A program made the translations under genes and the position numbers. From assembly GCF_021991835.1 (NCBI RefSeq), contig NZ_JAHDAU010000005.1, positions 124,001 through 188,000 on the forward strand: a DNA stretch of 64,000 nucleotides, given 5' to 3'. Numbering within the stretch: the stretch's first letter is position 1; each line of letters begins with the position of its first letter. A model generated the notes under the pieces. The model was given only the letters and a program-made list of their open reading frames with translations, did no database searches and was not told where the DNA came from. The stretch comes from Polaribacter sargassicola. Its GTDB lineage: Bacteria; Bacteroidota; Bacteroidia; Flavobacteriales; Flavobacteriaceae. Below, one piece after another: positions 1-8,257 of the stretch.

Positions 1-528
1 GATAAGAAAATAGAAAATGTAAGTCATCATACTTTATTTTTCGATTCAGATTTTGAATTGCATGCAAAAGAAATTTATGACAATCCTAAATGGCCAACAG
101 ATCCTTTGTTTTATGCAAATTTTACTTCTATAACAGATAGAACATCTGCTCCAGAAGGTAAAGAAGCTGGTTTTTTCTTAATTCCGTTAGCACCAGGAAT
201 AGAAGATACAGAAGAACTTAGAGAAGCTTATTTTCATAAAATTTTAGATAGATTTGAGAAATTAACAAACCAAGAGGTTAAAAAATACGTATTATTTAGT
301 AAGTCCTTTTGTGTAAACGATTTTAAGAGCGAATACAACTCTTATAAAGGAAATGCTTACGGAATGGCAAATACACTTTTACAAACTGCTTTTTTAAGAC
401 CAAAAATAAAAAGTAGTAAAGTAAAAAATTTGTATTTTACAGGACAGTTAACTGTTCCAGGACCTGGAGTTCCGCCAGCATTAATTTCAGGAAAATTAGC
501 ATCAGAATTAATCATTAAAAATCAGTAA
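1..528 (+). CDS. crtI: Phytoene desaturase CrtI, C-terminal part (cut by window edge)
   Basis: The reading frame is open from base 1, so only the last ~175 residues are present and the start lies outside. Family knowledge: CrtI is an FAD-dependent, membrane-associated desaturase that turns colourless phytoene into lycopene in carotenoid synthesis. Seen here: the C-terminal FAD/substrate signature, GNAYGMANTLLQ followed by NLYFTGQLTVPGPGVPPALISG, which is typical of CrtI-type desaturases. crtB starts 4 nt after the stop, and crtZ and a lycopene cyclase follow at once, so this is a carotenoid operon. A CrtD- or CrtN-type relative cannot be excluded from the C-terminus alone, but the neighbours favour CrtI. 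Confidence 0.93.
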   Translation, partial: DKKIENVSHHTLFFDSDFELHAKEIYDNPKWPTDPLFYANFTSITDRTSAPEGKEAGFFLIPLAPGIEDTEELREAYFHKILDRFEKLTNQEVKKYVLFSKSFCVNDFKSEYNSYKGNAYGMANTLLQTAFLRPKIKSSKVKNLYFTGQLTVPGPGVPPALISGKLASELIIKNQ

Positions 529-532
529 TGGT

Positions 533-1375
533 ATGAAAGAATTATTTGATAGTGTTTCTAATGATTGTAGCAAATTAGTTACAAAAAAATACAGTACTTC
601 TTTTTCTTTGGCAGTTAACATGTTATCACCAAAGATTAGAAAAGACATTTATAATATTTATGGTTTTGTTCGCTTTGCGGATGAAATTGTAGATAGTTTT
701 CATGATTATGATAAAGAAGTATTGATGCAGCATTTTGAGAGAGATTATTATATTTCTAAAGAAAATGGTATCAGTTTAAATCCTATATTAAATTCTTTTC
801 AGCAAACTGTAAAAACTTATAAAATTCCTGATGATATGGTACAAGCTTTCTTAAAAAGTATGAAAGCAGATTTGTACAAAGCAGAGTATAAAACCAAAGC
901 AGAGTATGATGCTTATATTTATGGTTCTGCTGATGTTGTTGGTTTAATGTGCTTAAAAGTTTTTGTTGATGGAGATGAAAAAAAATATAATGAACTAAAA
1001 GATGCAGCAATGCGTTTAGGTTCTGCTTTTCAAAAAGTAAACTTTTTACGTGATTTAAAAGATGATTTTGAAGTATTAAATCGTTCTTATTTTCCCAATA
1101 TAAACTTAGGAGAATTAAACGCAGAATCAAAACAGTTGATTATTGATGAAATTGAAGCCGATTTTGATTATGCATATACAAACGGAATTCTTAAATTGCC
1201 AGTAGAAGCTAAATTTGGAGTTTATATGGCTTTTAGGTATTATAGAAGATTGCTAAAAAAATTAAAAGATGTTCCTTCAGAAAAAATTATGGATACTAGA
1301 ATTCGTATTTCTGATTCTATGAAAATAAATTTATTAGCAAGAAGTTATGTAAAATATAAATTGAATATTATTTAG
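533..1375 (+). CDS. crtB: Phytoene synthase CrtB
   Basis: A 280-residue trans-isoprenyl diphosphate synthase of the squalene/phytoene synthase family, which condenses two geranylgeranyl diphosphates to phytoene. Both Asp-rich metal-binding motifs are visible: DEIVD at residues 50-54 and FLRDLKDDF at 171-179. The length is usual for bacterial CrtB. It starts 4 nt after crtI and its stop is followed at once by the crtZ ATG, so the genes are co-transcribed and probably translationally coupled. It supplies the substrate for the upstream desaturase. Confidence 0.95.
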   Translation: MKELFDSVSNDCSKLVTKKYSTSFSLAVNMLSPKIRKDIYNIYGFVRFADEIVDSFHDYDKEVLMQHFERDYYISKENGISLNPILNSFQQTVKTYKIPDDMVQAFLKSMKADLYKAEYKTKAEYDAYIYGSADVVGLMCLKVFVDGDEKKYNELKDAAMRLGSAFQKVNFLRDLKDDFEVLNRSYFPNINLGELNAESKQLIIDEIEADFDYAYTNGILKLPVEAKFGVYMAFRYYRRLLKKLKDVPSEKIMDTRIRISDSMKINLLARSYVKYKLNII

Positions 1376-1376
1376 A

Positions 1377-1823
1377 ATGTATTTTTTAATAACCTTAGGA
1401 GTTTTTATTATTATGGAAGGTGTAACTTGGTGTACACACAAATATGTAATGCATGGTTTTGGGTGGTTTTTGCATGAAGATCATCATGAACCTGGATATC
1501 CACATGTATTTGAAAAAAATGATGCTTTTTTTGTAGTTTTTGCAATACCAAGTATGGCATTATTTTATTTTGGTACTTATACAGAACATACCTATTTATT
1601 TTTTATAGGATTAGGTATTTTGTTATACGGAATCGCTTATTTTATGATTCATGATGTTTTAATTCATCAACGTTTTAAATGGTTTAAAAATACGAATAAT
1701 AGATATTTAAAAGGTTTGCGTAAAGCCCACAAAATTCATCATAAAAATATGGGTAAAGAAGATAGCCAATGTTTTGGAATGTTGTTTGTTCCTTTAAAAT
1801 ATTTTAAAAAACCAAAAATTTAG
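1377..1823 (+). CDS. crtZ: Beta-carotene hydroxylase CrtZ
   Basis: A 148-residue membrane hydroxylase of the fatty-acid hydroxylase superfamily, expected to add hydroxyl groups at C3 and C3' of beta-carotene to give zeaxanthin, the yellow pigment of many marine flavobacteria. The di-iron histidine clusters are visible: H21 and H26, the HEDHHEP box (33-39), H92/H97 in HDVLIH, and HKIHH at 118-122. Hydrophobic segments lie around residues 1-18 and 50-92. It begins one base after the crtB stop and its own stop overlaps the next start (TAGTG), which suggests tight coupling. Confidence 0.93.
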   Translation: MYFLITLGVFIIMEGVTWCTHKYVMHGFGWFLHEDHHEPGYPHVFEKNDAFFVVFAIPSMALFYFGTYTEHTYLFFIGLGILLYGIAYFMIHDVLIHQRFKWFKNTNNRYLKGLRKAHKIHHKNMGKEDSQCFGMLFVPLKYFKKPKI

Positions 1824-2512
1824 TGTTTTTATATTTGATTTTAAATCTAGGCTCTATTAGCATTCCGTTTTTATACTCTTTTGAGAAAAAGATGCGATTT
1901 ATAAAACATTGGAAAGCCGTTTTTTTATCATTAGTTATTGTAGCAACTTTTTTTTTAATTTGGGATGCCATTTTTACAGCTAATAGTGTTTGGGGTTTTA
2001 ACCCAGATTATCATTTAAATCTGCTAATTTTAGATATGCCGATAGAGGAGTGGATGTTCTTTTTTTGTATTCCATATGCAAGTGTTTTTATTCATTATTC
2101 TTTAGCATATTTTAAGCCCAATTTGCTTATATCAGAAAAAATAACCAAAGCAATTACACTTTTTTTTATTGCAGTTTTACTTCCAGTAATTTTTTTGAAT
2201 GCAGATAAATCATACACTTTTGTAAATTATATAGCTTTAGAATTTGTTTTATTAATAGGTTTTTTCTTTGGTATTAAGCATTTACAAAGATTTTATATTG
2301 CTTTCTTAATAATTTTAGTACCTTTTTTTATCGTTAATGGAGTTTTAACAGGTACGGGGATAGATGAACCTGTAGTTTGGTATAATAATGCAGAAAATTT
2401 AGGAATTCGTTTATTAACAATACCAGTAGAAGATATTGGTTACGCTTTTACAATGCTTTTTGGTAATGTTTTATTGATAGAGAAATTTAAGAAAAAAGAA
2501 AATTATTTATAG
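1823..2512 (+). CDS. crtYcd: Lycopene cyclase, CrtYcd (heterodimer-fusion) type
   Basis: A 229-residue, very hydrophobic protein with about seven predicted membrane spans. It matches the fused CrtYc/CrtYd lycopene cyclase domain family, which is unrelated to the FAD-type CrtY of Proteobacteria. Visible family motifs are FFLIWDAIF near residue 45, then LDMPIEEW near 72 and IPVEDIGYAF near 202, the two Pro-x-Glu-Glu/Asp sites of the duplicated domain. Its role is to close the ends of lycopene to beta-carotene, the substrate of CrtZ. The start is GTG, sharing a base with the crtZ stop (TAGTG). Its 3' end overlaps the convergent esterase gene by 6 nt, leaving no room for a separate terminator. 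Confidence 0.88.
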   Translation: MFLYLILNLGSISIPFLYSFEKKMRFIKHWKAVFLSLVIVATFFLIWDAIFTANSVWGFNPDYHLNLLILDMPIEEWMFFFCIPYASVFIHYSLAYFKPNLLISEKITKAITLFFIAVLLPVIFLNADKSYTFVNYIALEFVLLIGFFFGIKHLQRFYIAFLIILVPFFIVNGVLTGTGIDEPVVWYNNAENLGIRLLTIPVEDIGYAFTMLFGNVLLIEKFKKKENYL

Positions 2513-3235
2513 ATAAATCTTAACCATTTCTCGCCAATATCTTGCTTTGTGTGCTTCTCCTTCCCATTCTAATAATTGATGAGATATTCCTTTTTCATTT
2601 AAAATATTACAAAGCTTGTAGTTACTTTCTAAAAACGGATCGGTTTTACCAATCGTTAAAATAATATCCATTTCTTCAATTTGCTGAATTAAATTAGGAT
2701 CTTCTAAGTTTTTTAAAAATTGATTTGGCATATTAAAATAGACAAAATCGTTATGAAAACCACTAAGTAAATCTTTAAAATATCCTTTAGATTTTGTCAA
2801 ATCATAACGGCCACTCATACCAACAACTTTACAAAATAAATGCGGATGACGCATTGCAACATTTACAGCATGATAAGCACCTAAGCTGCAACCAGCAGAA
2901 ATTACATTTGTGTTAGGATTAATTGAATTTGCTAAAGGTAGTACTTCTTCTAATACATATTTTTCATATTGTATATGCCTATAGATTCTGTAACCAGGAT
3001 GTACAAAACTGTTATAAAAAGATTCTAAATCTACACTATCTACACAAAAAACTTGTAAATGGCCCTCGGTTATTTTATCTTCTAAAGATTTTATAACCCT
3101 CCAATTTTCATAATCATAAAAGCGTCCCATTCTTGGAGGAAAAAATAATACTTTGGCACCAGTATGACCAAAAATTAGTAATTCCATTTCTTTTTCAAGG
3201 TTAGGACTGTACCATTTATGATATTCGCGTTTCAT
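2507..3235 (-). CDS. Alpha/beta-hydrolase fold esterase
   Basis: A 242-residue cytoplasmic alpha/beta hydrolase of the esterase family often annotated as a putative esterase (COG4947-like). The nucleophile elbow is GCSLGA with Ser117, a variant of GxSxG. An acidic residue in TIGKTDPFL and a histidine in EGEAHKARYW near the C-terminus complete a plausible triad. No signal peptide is seen. It follows an SGNH hydrolase by 32 nt on the same strand, probably one transcript from the promoter near 3920. The natural substrate cannot be told from sequence. Confidence 0.8.
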   Translation of the reverse strand: MKREYHKWYSPNLEKEMELLIFGHTGAKVLFFPPRMGRFYDYENWRVIKSLEDKITEGHLQVFCVDSVDLESFYNSFVHPGYRIYRHIQYEKYVLEEVLPLANSINPNTNVISAGCSLGAYHAVNVAMRHPHLFCKVVGMSGRYDLTKSKGYFKDLLSGFHNDFVYFNMPNQFLKNLEDPNLIQQIEEMDIILTIGKTDPFLESNYKLCNILNEKGISHQLLEWEGEAHKARYWREMVKIYL

Positions 3236-3267
3236 TATATTTTTTATTGTAAATATAATGTCTTTCT

Positions 3268-3885
3268 TTATATTTTAACGAGTGTTTGTTTAGGAAATAT
3301 TTTAGAATTTTCTTTTAAAGCGTTTATTATCAATTCGTAACCTAAATCATTAAAATGTAAACCATCTTCTTTAAAATAAATAGCATCTGGTTTTCCATCT
3401 ACATCTAAAAATTTATTATAAATATCTACAAAATACAAATTATCGTCTTTAGAAGCTAGTTCTTTAATTTTTGTATTAGTAAAACGAATACTATCTAAAA
3501 GATGTAAACGCGCAATACTAGGTTTTATAGAAATAACTGTACAATTTATATTACCATATTTAGCTCTAATTTTTGCTATTAAATTTTCTAAATATAAAAT
3601 TACTTCTTCAGGATGTCTTCCATCTCCCAAATCATTATCTCCAGCATATATTACAATTGATGTTATTGTGTCTAGTTTTTTAAAAACACGATTAAAATAC
3701 CAAGTACACGCAGCTAAAGTAGAACCACCGAAACCTAAATTTACAGGATTATAATTTTTAAAAACTGTAGTTAACTCATTCCATAAAGTAAAAGTAGAAC
3801 TTCCGTAAAAAACCATTTTTGGTTTATAATCTAACTTATCAATCTCATTTTCAAGGCGCGTTATATCGTCTAGATACCAAAACAT
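3268..3885 (-). CDS. SGNH/GDSL-family hydrolase
   Basis: A 205-residue SGNH-fold hydrolase. Blocks seen: block I as FYGSSTF (Ser29 or Ser30, with GSS in place of the usual GDS), block II glycines in LGFGGST (50-56), block III YAGDNDLGDG with the oxyanion Asn84, and block V EDGLHFNDLGY with Asp174 and His177. Such enzymes deacylate lipids, acetylated sugars or peptidoglycan. No convincing signal peptide is visible, so action in the cytoplasm is more likely. It is first in a two-gene unit with the downstream esterase. Confidence 0.82.
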   Translation of the reverse strand: MFWYLDDITRLENEIDKLDYKPKMVFYGSSTFTLWNELTTVFKNYNPVNLGFGGSTLAACTWYFNRVFKKLDTITSIVIYAGDNDLGDGRHPEEVILYLENLIAKIRAKYGNINCTVISIKPSIARLHLLDSIRFTNTKIKELASKDDNLYFVDIYNKFLDVDGKPDAIYFKEDGLHFNDLGYELIINALKENSKIFPKQTLVKI

Positions 3886-3915
3886 GTATTATTGTATTTT
3901 TTAAAAATTAATGCG

Positions 3916-3923
3916 CAAAGATA
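3916..3923 (-). promoter_or_regulatory. Predicted -7 promoter box for the hydrolase pair
   Basis: On the minus strand the sequence reads TATCTTTG, a full match to the Bacteroidota -7 consensus TAnnTTTG. It lies about 30 nt before the SGNH hydrolase start and after the argH stop, so the two hydrolases are probably not read only through from the arg operon. Confidence 0.45.
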
Positions 3924-3963
3924 AAATTTTAAATTTAAAAGGCATTTTGATGTAAATTAAGTG

Positions 3964-5238
3964 CTATTTAGGAAATTTTTCTCTTATTTTTTCTAAGGAT
4001 AAATTATGAATACTACCTACATGAGAATGTTGTTTTCCTAAATCTGGTTTGTATGTTCCTGCTTGTACTTGACCGCCAATTTGTTGATAAGCTTCTCTAA
4101 AAGACATGCCTTCTACCACTAAATTATTGATAGAATCTACAGTAAATAAATATTGATATTTTTCATCATTTAAATCGATATCTTTTACAATTACTTGTTG
4201 TATTGAGTAATTAAAAATGTCTAAAATATCTTTTACATCTTCAAAAGCAGCAATAATGTTTTCTTTTAATAACTGAAAATCTCTATGATAACCTGTAGGT
4301 AAATTGTTGGTAATTAATAACATTTCTGAATGTAATGCTTGAATTTTATTACATTTTCCACGAATTAATTCAAAAACATCTGGATTCTTTTTGTGTGGCA
4401 TAATACTACTTCCTGTTGTTAACTCATCAGGAAAAGAAATAAAACCAAAGTTCTGACTCATGTATAAACAAACATCCATAGCAAAACGAGCCATTGTATT
4501 ACACAATCCGCCTAAAGCAGCTGCAATAGATCGTTCACTCTTACCACGACTTAATTGTGCTGCAACTACGTTGTATTTTAAGGTTGCAAATTCTAATTCT
4601 TTGGTAGTTAGCTCTCTATCAATAGGAAAAGATGAACCGTAACCAGCAGCAGAACCTAAAGGATTTTGATCTACAACTTTAGAAACTGCATTTAAAACAT
4701 ATACATCATCAATTAACAATTCTGCATACGCAGAAAACCACAAGCCAAAAGATGATGGCATTGCAACTTGTAAATGTGTGTAACCAGGTAATAAAGAATC
4801 TTTATGTGTATCTGCTAAATTTAATAAAGTATCAAATAAGTCTTTTACTTTGTTATTTACAACAGCTAAATTTTCTTTGTAATATAATTGAAGAGCTACT
4901 AGAACTTGATCGTTTCTAGAACGAGCAGTATGAATTTTTTTACCTACTTCTCCTAATTTGTTAGTTAATTCCCATTCAATTTTAGAGTGTACATCTTCAA
5001 AAGAAGGCTCTATAACAAAGGTTCCGTTTTCTATATCAGCAGCTAATTCTTCTAAGCCTTTTTTTAAGTCTTTTAATTCATCTGCAGTAATAATTCCAAT
5101 AGATTCTAACATAATTGCATGTGCTAGAGAAGCTTGTACATCGTATTTTGCAATATGAATGTCAATTTCTCTATCATTACCAACTGTAAAATTTTCTATT
5201 TGTTTATCTATTGAAAATCCTTTATCCCAAAGTTTCAT
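3964..5238 (-). CDS. argH: Argininosuccinate lyase ArgH
   Basis: A 424-residue member of the aspartase/fumarase superfamily that cleaves argininosuccinate to arginine and fumarate, the last step of arginine synthesis. The superfamily signature is clear: GSSIMPHKKNPD at residues 276-287, with the catalytic serine loop. HTARSRNDQV (103-112) and GYTHLQVAMP (152-161) are the other two conserved regions. It is somewhat shorter than the ~460-residue E. coli enzyme. It is the last gene of the eleven-gene arg/pro operon, separated from argE by 91 nt holding a palindromic repeat. Confidence 0.95.
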   Translation of the reverse strand: MKLWDKGFSIDKQIENFTVGNDREIDIHIAKYDVQASLAHAIMLESIGIITADELKDLKKGLEELAADIENGTFVIEPSFEDVHSKIEWELTNKLGEVGKKIHTARSRNDQVLVALQLYYKENLAVVNNKVKDLFDTLLNLADTHKDSLLPGYTHLQVAMPSSFGLWFSAYAELLIDDVYVLNAVSKVVDQNPLGSAAGYGSSFPIDRELTTKELEFATLKYNVVAAQLSRGKSERSIAAALGGLCNTMARFAMDVCLYMSQNFGFISFPDELTTGSSIMPHKKNPDVFELIRGKCNKIQALHSEMLLITNNLPTGYHRDFQLLKENIIAAFEDVKDILDIFNYSIQQVIVKDIDLNDEKYQYLFTVDSINNLVVEGMSFREAYQQIGGQVQAGTYKPDLGKQHSHVGSIHNLSLEKIREKFPK

Positions 5239-5254
5239 ATTTTTTATTTTTTAA

Positions 5255-5325
5255 TGTCAGGTTGAGCGCAGTAGAAACCTAAGTAATTTTATATAATTAA
5301 CCTCTCGACTGCACTCGAGGAGACA
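5255..5325. repeat. Dispersed palindromic repeat, copy 1
   Basis: A 71-bp element with imperfect inverted ends (TGTCAGGTTGAGCGCAGT at the left, GACTGCACTCGAGGAGACA at the right), lying between argE and argH. The reverse complement aligns with a second copy at 7216-7272: both ends agree and the centre differs in length. GC content is higher than in its surroundings. It would form a hairpin in the arg transcript. Confidence 0.65.
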
Positions 5326-5329
5326 TTTT

Positions 5330-6400
5330 TTAAACTATCACTCTGTTTAGTAACTCCACATAAATCTGTATTCCTTCTTCAATTTCTGCCAAATATATAA
5401 ATTCATTTGCAGAATGAGAACGTGTGCTGTCTCCAGGTCCTAGTTTTAAAGATTGGCAAGATAAAACAGATTGATCTGATAGAGTAGGAGAACCATAAGT
5501 TTCTCTACCCATTGCAACACCAGCTTTTACCAAATCGTGTTCTGTAGAAATAGAAGAAGAATTTAAACGTAAACTTCTAGGTGTTATTTTTGTACAAGGT
5601 GATTGTTCTTGTAAAATATCGGCAATTTCTTGATTAGAATAAGCGTCATTTACACGAACATCAATTACTAAATCTACATGTGCTGGTACAACATTGTGTT
5701 GTTTACCTGCATTTATTTGAGTAACTGTCATTTTAACATCACCTAAAGCATCAGAAGATTTTTTAAATTTAAAATCTTTAAACCATTGTAAAACTTCAAT
5801 TGTATTATAAATAGAATTGTTATTGTTTGGGTGTGCAGCATGACTTGGTGTACCAGCTACAACTGCATCAAAAACAACCAAACCTTTTTCTGCAACTGCT
5901 AAATTCATTAAAGTTGGCTCACCAACAATAGCAACATCTATATGCGGAATTATTGGCAACATACTATTTAAACCATTTGGTCCGCTATTTTCTTCTTCTG
6001 CAGATGCAACAATTACCAAATTGTATTTTAAATTTTCTTGTGCGTAAAAATGTGTAAAAGTTGCTATTAAAGAAACCAAACATCCACCAGCATCATTAGA
6101 ACCTAAACCATATAATTTACCATCTTCTATAAAGGCCTCTAAAGGGTTATTTGTGTAAGCAGAGTTTGGTTTAACGGTATCGTGATGAGAGTTTAACAAC
6201 ATAGTTGGTTTGCTTTCATCAAAGTGTTTGTTGGTTGCCCAAACGTTGTTTTTTGTTCTTTTAAACGGAATATTATATTCTACAAACCAAGCTTCAATTA
6301 AAGCAGCGGTTTGTTCTTCTTCAGTAGAAAAAGATTGTGTTTCTATCAAACTTTTTAAAAGTGAGATTGCTTTTTCTGTTAATTTTTCAATAGTCATCAT
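5330..6400 (-). CDS. argE: M20-family N-acyl-ornithine/citrulline deacylase ArgE
   Basis: A 356-residue zinc metallohydrolase of peptidase family M20. Metal and catalytic residues are visible: NSHHDTVKP (His73/Asp74), GSNDAGGC (Asp103), SAEEENSG (catalytic Glu135, ligand Glu136), GEPT (Glu161) and a late His in GDSTRSHSANE. With an acyl-ornithine carbamoyltransferase in the operon, the expected substrate is N-acetyl- or N-succinyl-citrulline rather than acyl-ornithine. The start shares one base with the argB stop (TAATG); a second ATG follows at once. A DapE-like role is less likely given the location. Confidence 0.88.
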   Translation of the reverse strand: MMTIEKLTEKAISLLKSLIETQSFSTEEEQTAALIEAWFVEYNIPFKRTKNNVWATNKHFDESKPTMLLNSHHDTVKPNSAYTNNPLEAFIEDGKLYGLGSNDAGGCLVSLIATFTHFYAQENLKYNLVIVASAEEENSGPNGLNSMLPIIPHIDVAIVGEPTLMNLAVAEKGLVVFDAVVAGTPSHAAHPNNNNSIYNTIEVLQWFKDFKFKKSSDALGDVKMTVTQINAGKQHNVVPAHVDLVIDVRVNDAYSNQEIADILQEQSPCTKITPRSLRLNSSSISTEHDLVKAGVAMGRETYGSPTLSDQSVLSCQSLKLGPGDSTRSHSANEFIYLAEIEEGIQIYVELLNRVIV

Positions 6401-7176
6401 TATAATGTAATTGTTGTAAAATTATCGTTTTCTTTGGTTAGCATAGATGTGTTACCAATGTGTACTTTTTGTACGCCATTGTTAAGCGCATCAAAACAAT
6501 TGTCTAGTTTTGGAATCATTCCGTCAGAAATAATTCCGTTTTCTAACAACTCTTTATAAGTATTAGAATTGATATTTTTAATTACTGAATTTTTATCATC
6601 AAAATCTTGTAAAACACCATTTAATTCAAAACAATAGTAAATAGAAGTATCATAAATTTTACTCATTCCAACCCCAATTGTACTTGCAATAGTATCTGCA
6701 TTTGTATTTAGTAACTGCCCATTTCCGTTGTGAGTAATGGCACAAAAAACAGGTGTAAAATCAGCTTTAATTAATTTATCAATAGAATTTGATGCAATTT
6801 TTTTAACATCACCTACAAAACCAAAATCAATGTCTTTTACAGGTCTTTTATCAGATTGTATACTGTTAATATCTGCACCAGTTAAACCAATAGCATCTAT
6901 TTGTAAAGCTTGTAATTTTGCAACAATATTTTTGTTAACTAACCCACCATAAACCATTGTAATTACTTCTAAAGTTTCAGCATCAGTAATACGTCTTCCA
7001 TTTATCATTTTAGACTCAATACCTAGTTTAGAAGCTACATGTGTTGCTCGTTTTCCGCCACCGTGAACTAAAATTTTATTTCCTTCTAAATTAGAAAATA
7101 GTTTTAAGAAAGCATTTAAAGAAGTTTCATCTTCAATAATATTTCCTCCAATTTTTATGATTGATAGTTTTTCCAT
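6400..7176 (-). CDS. argB: N-acylglutamate kinase ArgB
   Basis: A 258-residue amino-acid kinase that phosphorylates N-acetylglutamate, or N-succinylglutamate in Bacteroidota that use that variant. Visible features are the N-terminal KIGGN phosphate loop, the glycine-rich VHGGGKRATH loop (residues ~38-47), NGRRITDAETL, and LNTNADTIASTIGVGM in the nucleotide-binding half. The length matches the arginine-insensitive short form; no N-terminal extension for feedback inhibition is seen. argE follows with a one-base overlap. Confidence 0.93.
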   Translation of the reverse strand: MEKLSIIKIGGNIIEDETSLNAFLKLFSNLEGNKILVHGGGKRATHVASKLGIESKMINGRRITDAETLEVITMVYGGLVNKNIVAKLQALQIDAIGLTGADINSIQSDKRPVKDIDFGFVGDVKKIASNSIDKLIKADFTPVFCAITHNGNGQLLNTNADTIASTIGVGMSKIYDTSIYYCFELNGVLQDFDDKNSVIKNINSNTYKELLENGIISDGMIPKLDNCFDALNNGVQKVHIGNTSMLTKENDNFTTITL

Positions 7177-7215
7177 AAGTGCTAAACTTGTTTCAGTATC
7201 TTTTATTTTATGCTA

Positions 7216-7272
7216 TGTCTCCTTGAACATAGTTGAGAGTTTGTTTAGGTTTCGATTACGCTAAACCTGACA
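7216..7272. repeat. Dispersed palindromic repeat, copy 2
   Basis: A 57-bp element between argF' and argB. It begins TGTCTCCTTGAAC and ends CGCTAAACCTGACA, matching the reverse complement of the element at 5255-5325 at both ends, with a shorter middle. The same family therefore occurs twice, in opposite orientation, in intercistronic gaps of one operon. Confidence 0.62.
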
Positions 7273-7276
7273 AATT

Positions 7277-8215
7277 TTATAATTTATTTAATATTTTTTT
7301 TAGAACAAGTTGCGCAGCATAGGTTCTGTTATTTGCTTGTTGTATTACCAAAGAACTATCAGATTCTAAAACAGCATCTTCTACAATTACATTTCTTCTT
7401 ACAGGCAAACAGTGCAAAAATTTAGCATCGCCTAATTTATCTTTTGTAATCATCCAATTAGGATCTGTATTTACTACTTTTCCGTAATTTTCATAAGAAC
7501 TCCAGTTTTTTGTGTACACAAAATCGGCATCTTTAAAAGCCTCTTCTTGGTTATGATAAATAGGTGTGCCTTTTGTAATTTCAGGATTTAGATTATATCC
7601 CTCAGGGTTTGCAATTACAAACTCAACATCCATTTTTTGCATTGCCTGTGTAAAGCTATTGGCAACAGCATGTGGTAATGCCTTAATATGTGGCGCCCAA
7701 CTTAAAACAACTTTAGGTCTTTTTTTAGTAGTATTTTCTCTAATAGTAATAGCATCTGTTAAAGCTTGTAAAGGATGTCCGGTGGCACTTTCCATATTTA
7801 CAATTGGTACAGAAGCATATTCTTTAAAAGCAGTTAAAACTTGTTCAGATTCGTCTTTTTCTTTATCAGTTAATGTTGGAAAAGCTCTTACAGCAATAAT
7901 ATCGCAGTATTGAGAAACTACAGCGGCAGCTTCTTTTATATGTTCTGCAGTTGTGCCGTTCATAATCGTTCCGTCACCAAACTCAATTCCCCAAGCATCA
8001 CCAGAAACATTCATTACAATAGGATCCATACCTAAATTTAATGCTGCTTTTTGTGTACTTAAACGAGTACGTAAACTTGAATTAAAAAATAACAATCCTA
8101 AAGTTTTATTTTTACCTAAATCTTTATTTTTTAGAGGATTTCTTTTAACTTCTTTGGCTTCTAAAATCCAAGTATCAATGTTTTCTATGTCGTTAATCGA
8201 TGTGTAATTCTTCAT
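7277..8215 (-). CDS. argF': N-acyl-L-ornithine carbamoyltransferase (ArgF')
   Basis: A 312-residue aspartate/ornithine carbamoyltransferase-fold enzyme. The carbamoyl-phosphate loop is SSLRTR (46-51) instead of the STRTR of normal ArgF. The C-terminal motif is HCLPVRRN (268-275) instead of HCLPR. Both are hallmarks of the acetyl- and succinyl-ornithine transcarbamylases of Xanthomonas and Bacteroides. It makes acyl-citrulline, which ArgE then deacylates. At the residue that sets acetyl versus succinyl preference (aligned with Glu92 of the Xanthomonas enzyme and Pro90 of the Bacteroides enzyme) this protein has Ala90 in NGTTAEH, so the acyl group cannot be assigned with confidence. Confidence 0.9.
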   Translation of the reverse strand: MKNYTSINDIENIDTWILEAKEVKRNPLKNKDLGKNKTLGLLFFNSSLRTRLSTQKAALNLGMDPIVMNVSGDAWGIEFGDGTIMNGTTAEHIKEAAAVVSQYCDIIAVRAFPTLTDKEKDESEQVLTAFKEYASVPIVNMESATGHPLQALTDAITIRENTTKKRPKVVLSWAPHIKALPHAVANSFTQAMQKMDVEFVIANPEGYNLNPEITKGTPIYHNQEEAFKDADFVYTKNWSSYENYGKVVNTDPNWMITKDKLGDAKFLHCLPVRRNVIVEDAVLESDSSLVIQQANNRTYAAQLVLKKILNKL

Positions 8216-8257
8216 TTCTTGTATTTTTTTATGCTGAAAATCAGCAAAACCTTTAGG

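Noticed and set aside
783..1130. A 115-codon open frame antisense to crtB
   Set aside because: His/Leu-rich product from the complementary strand of an intact phytoene synthase.
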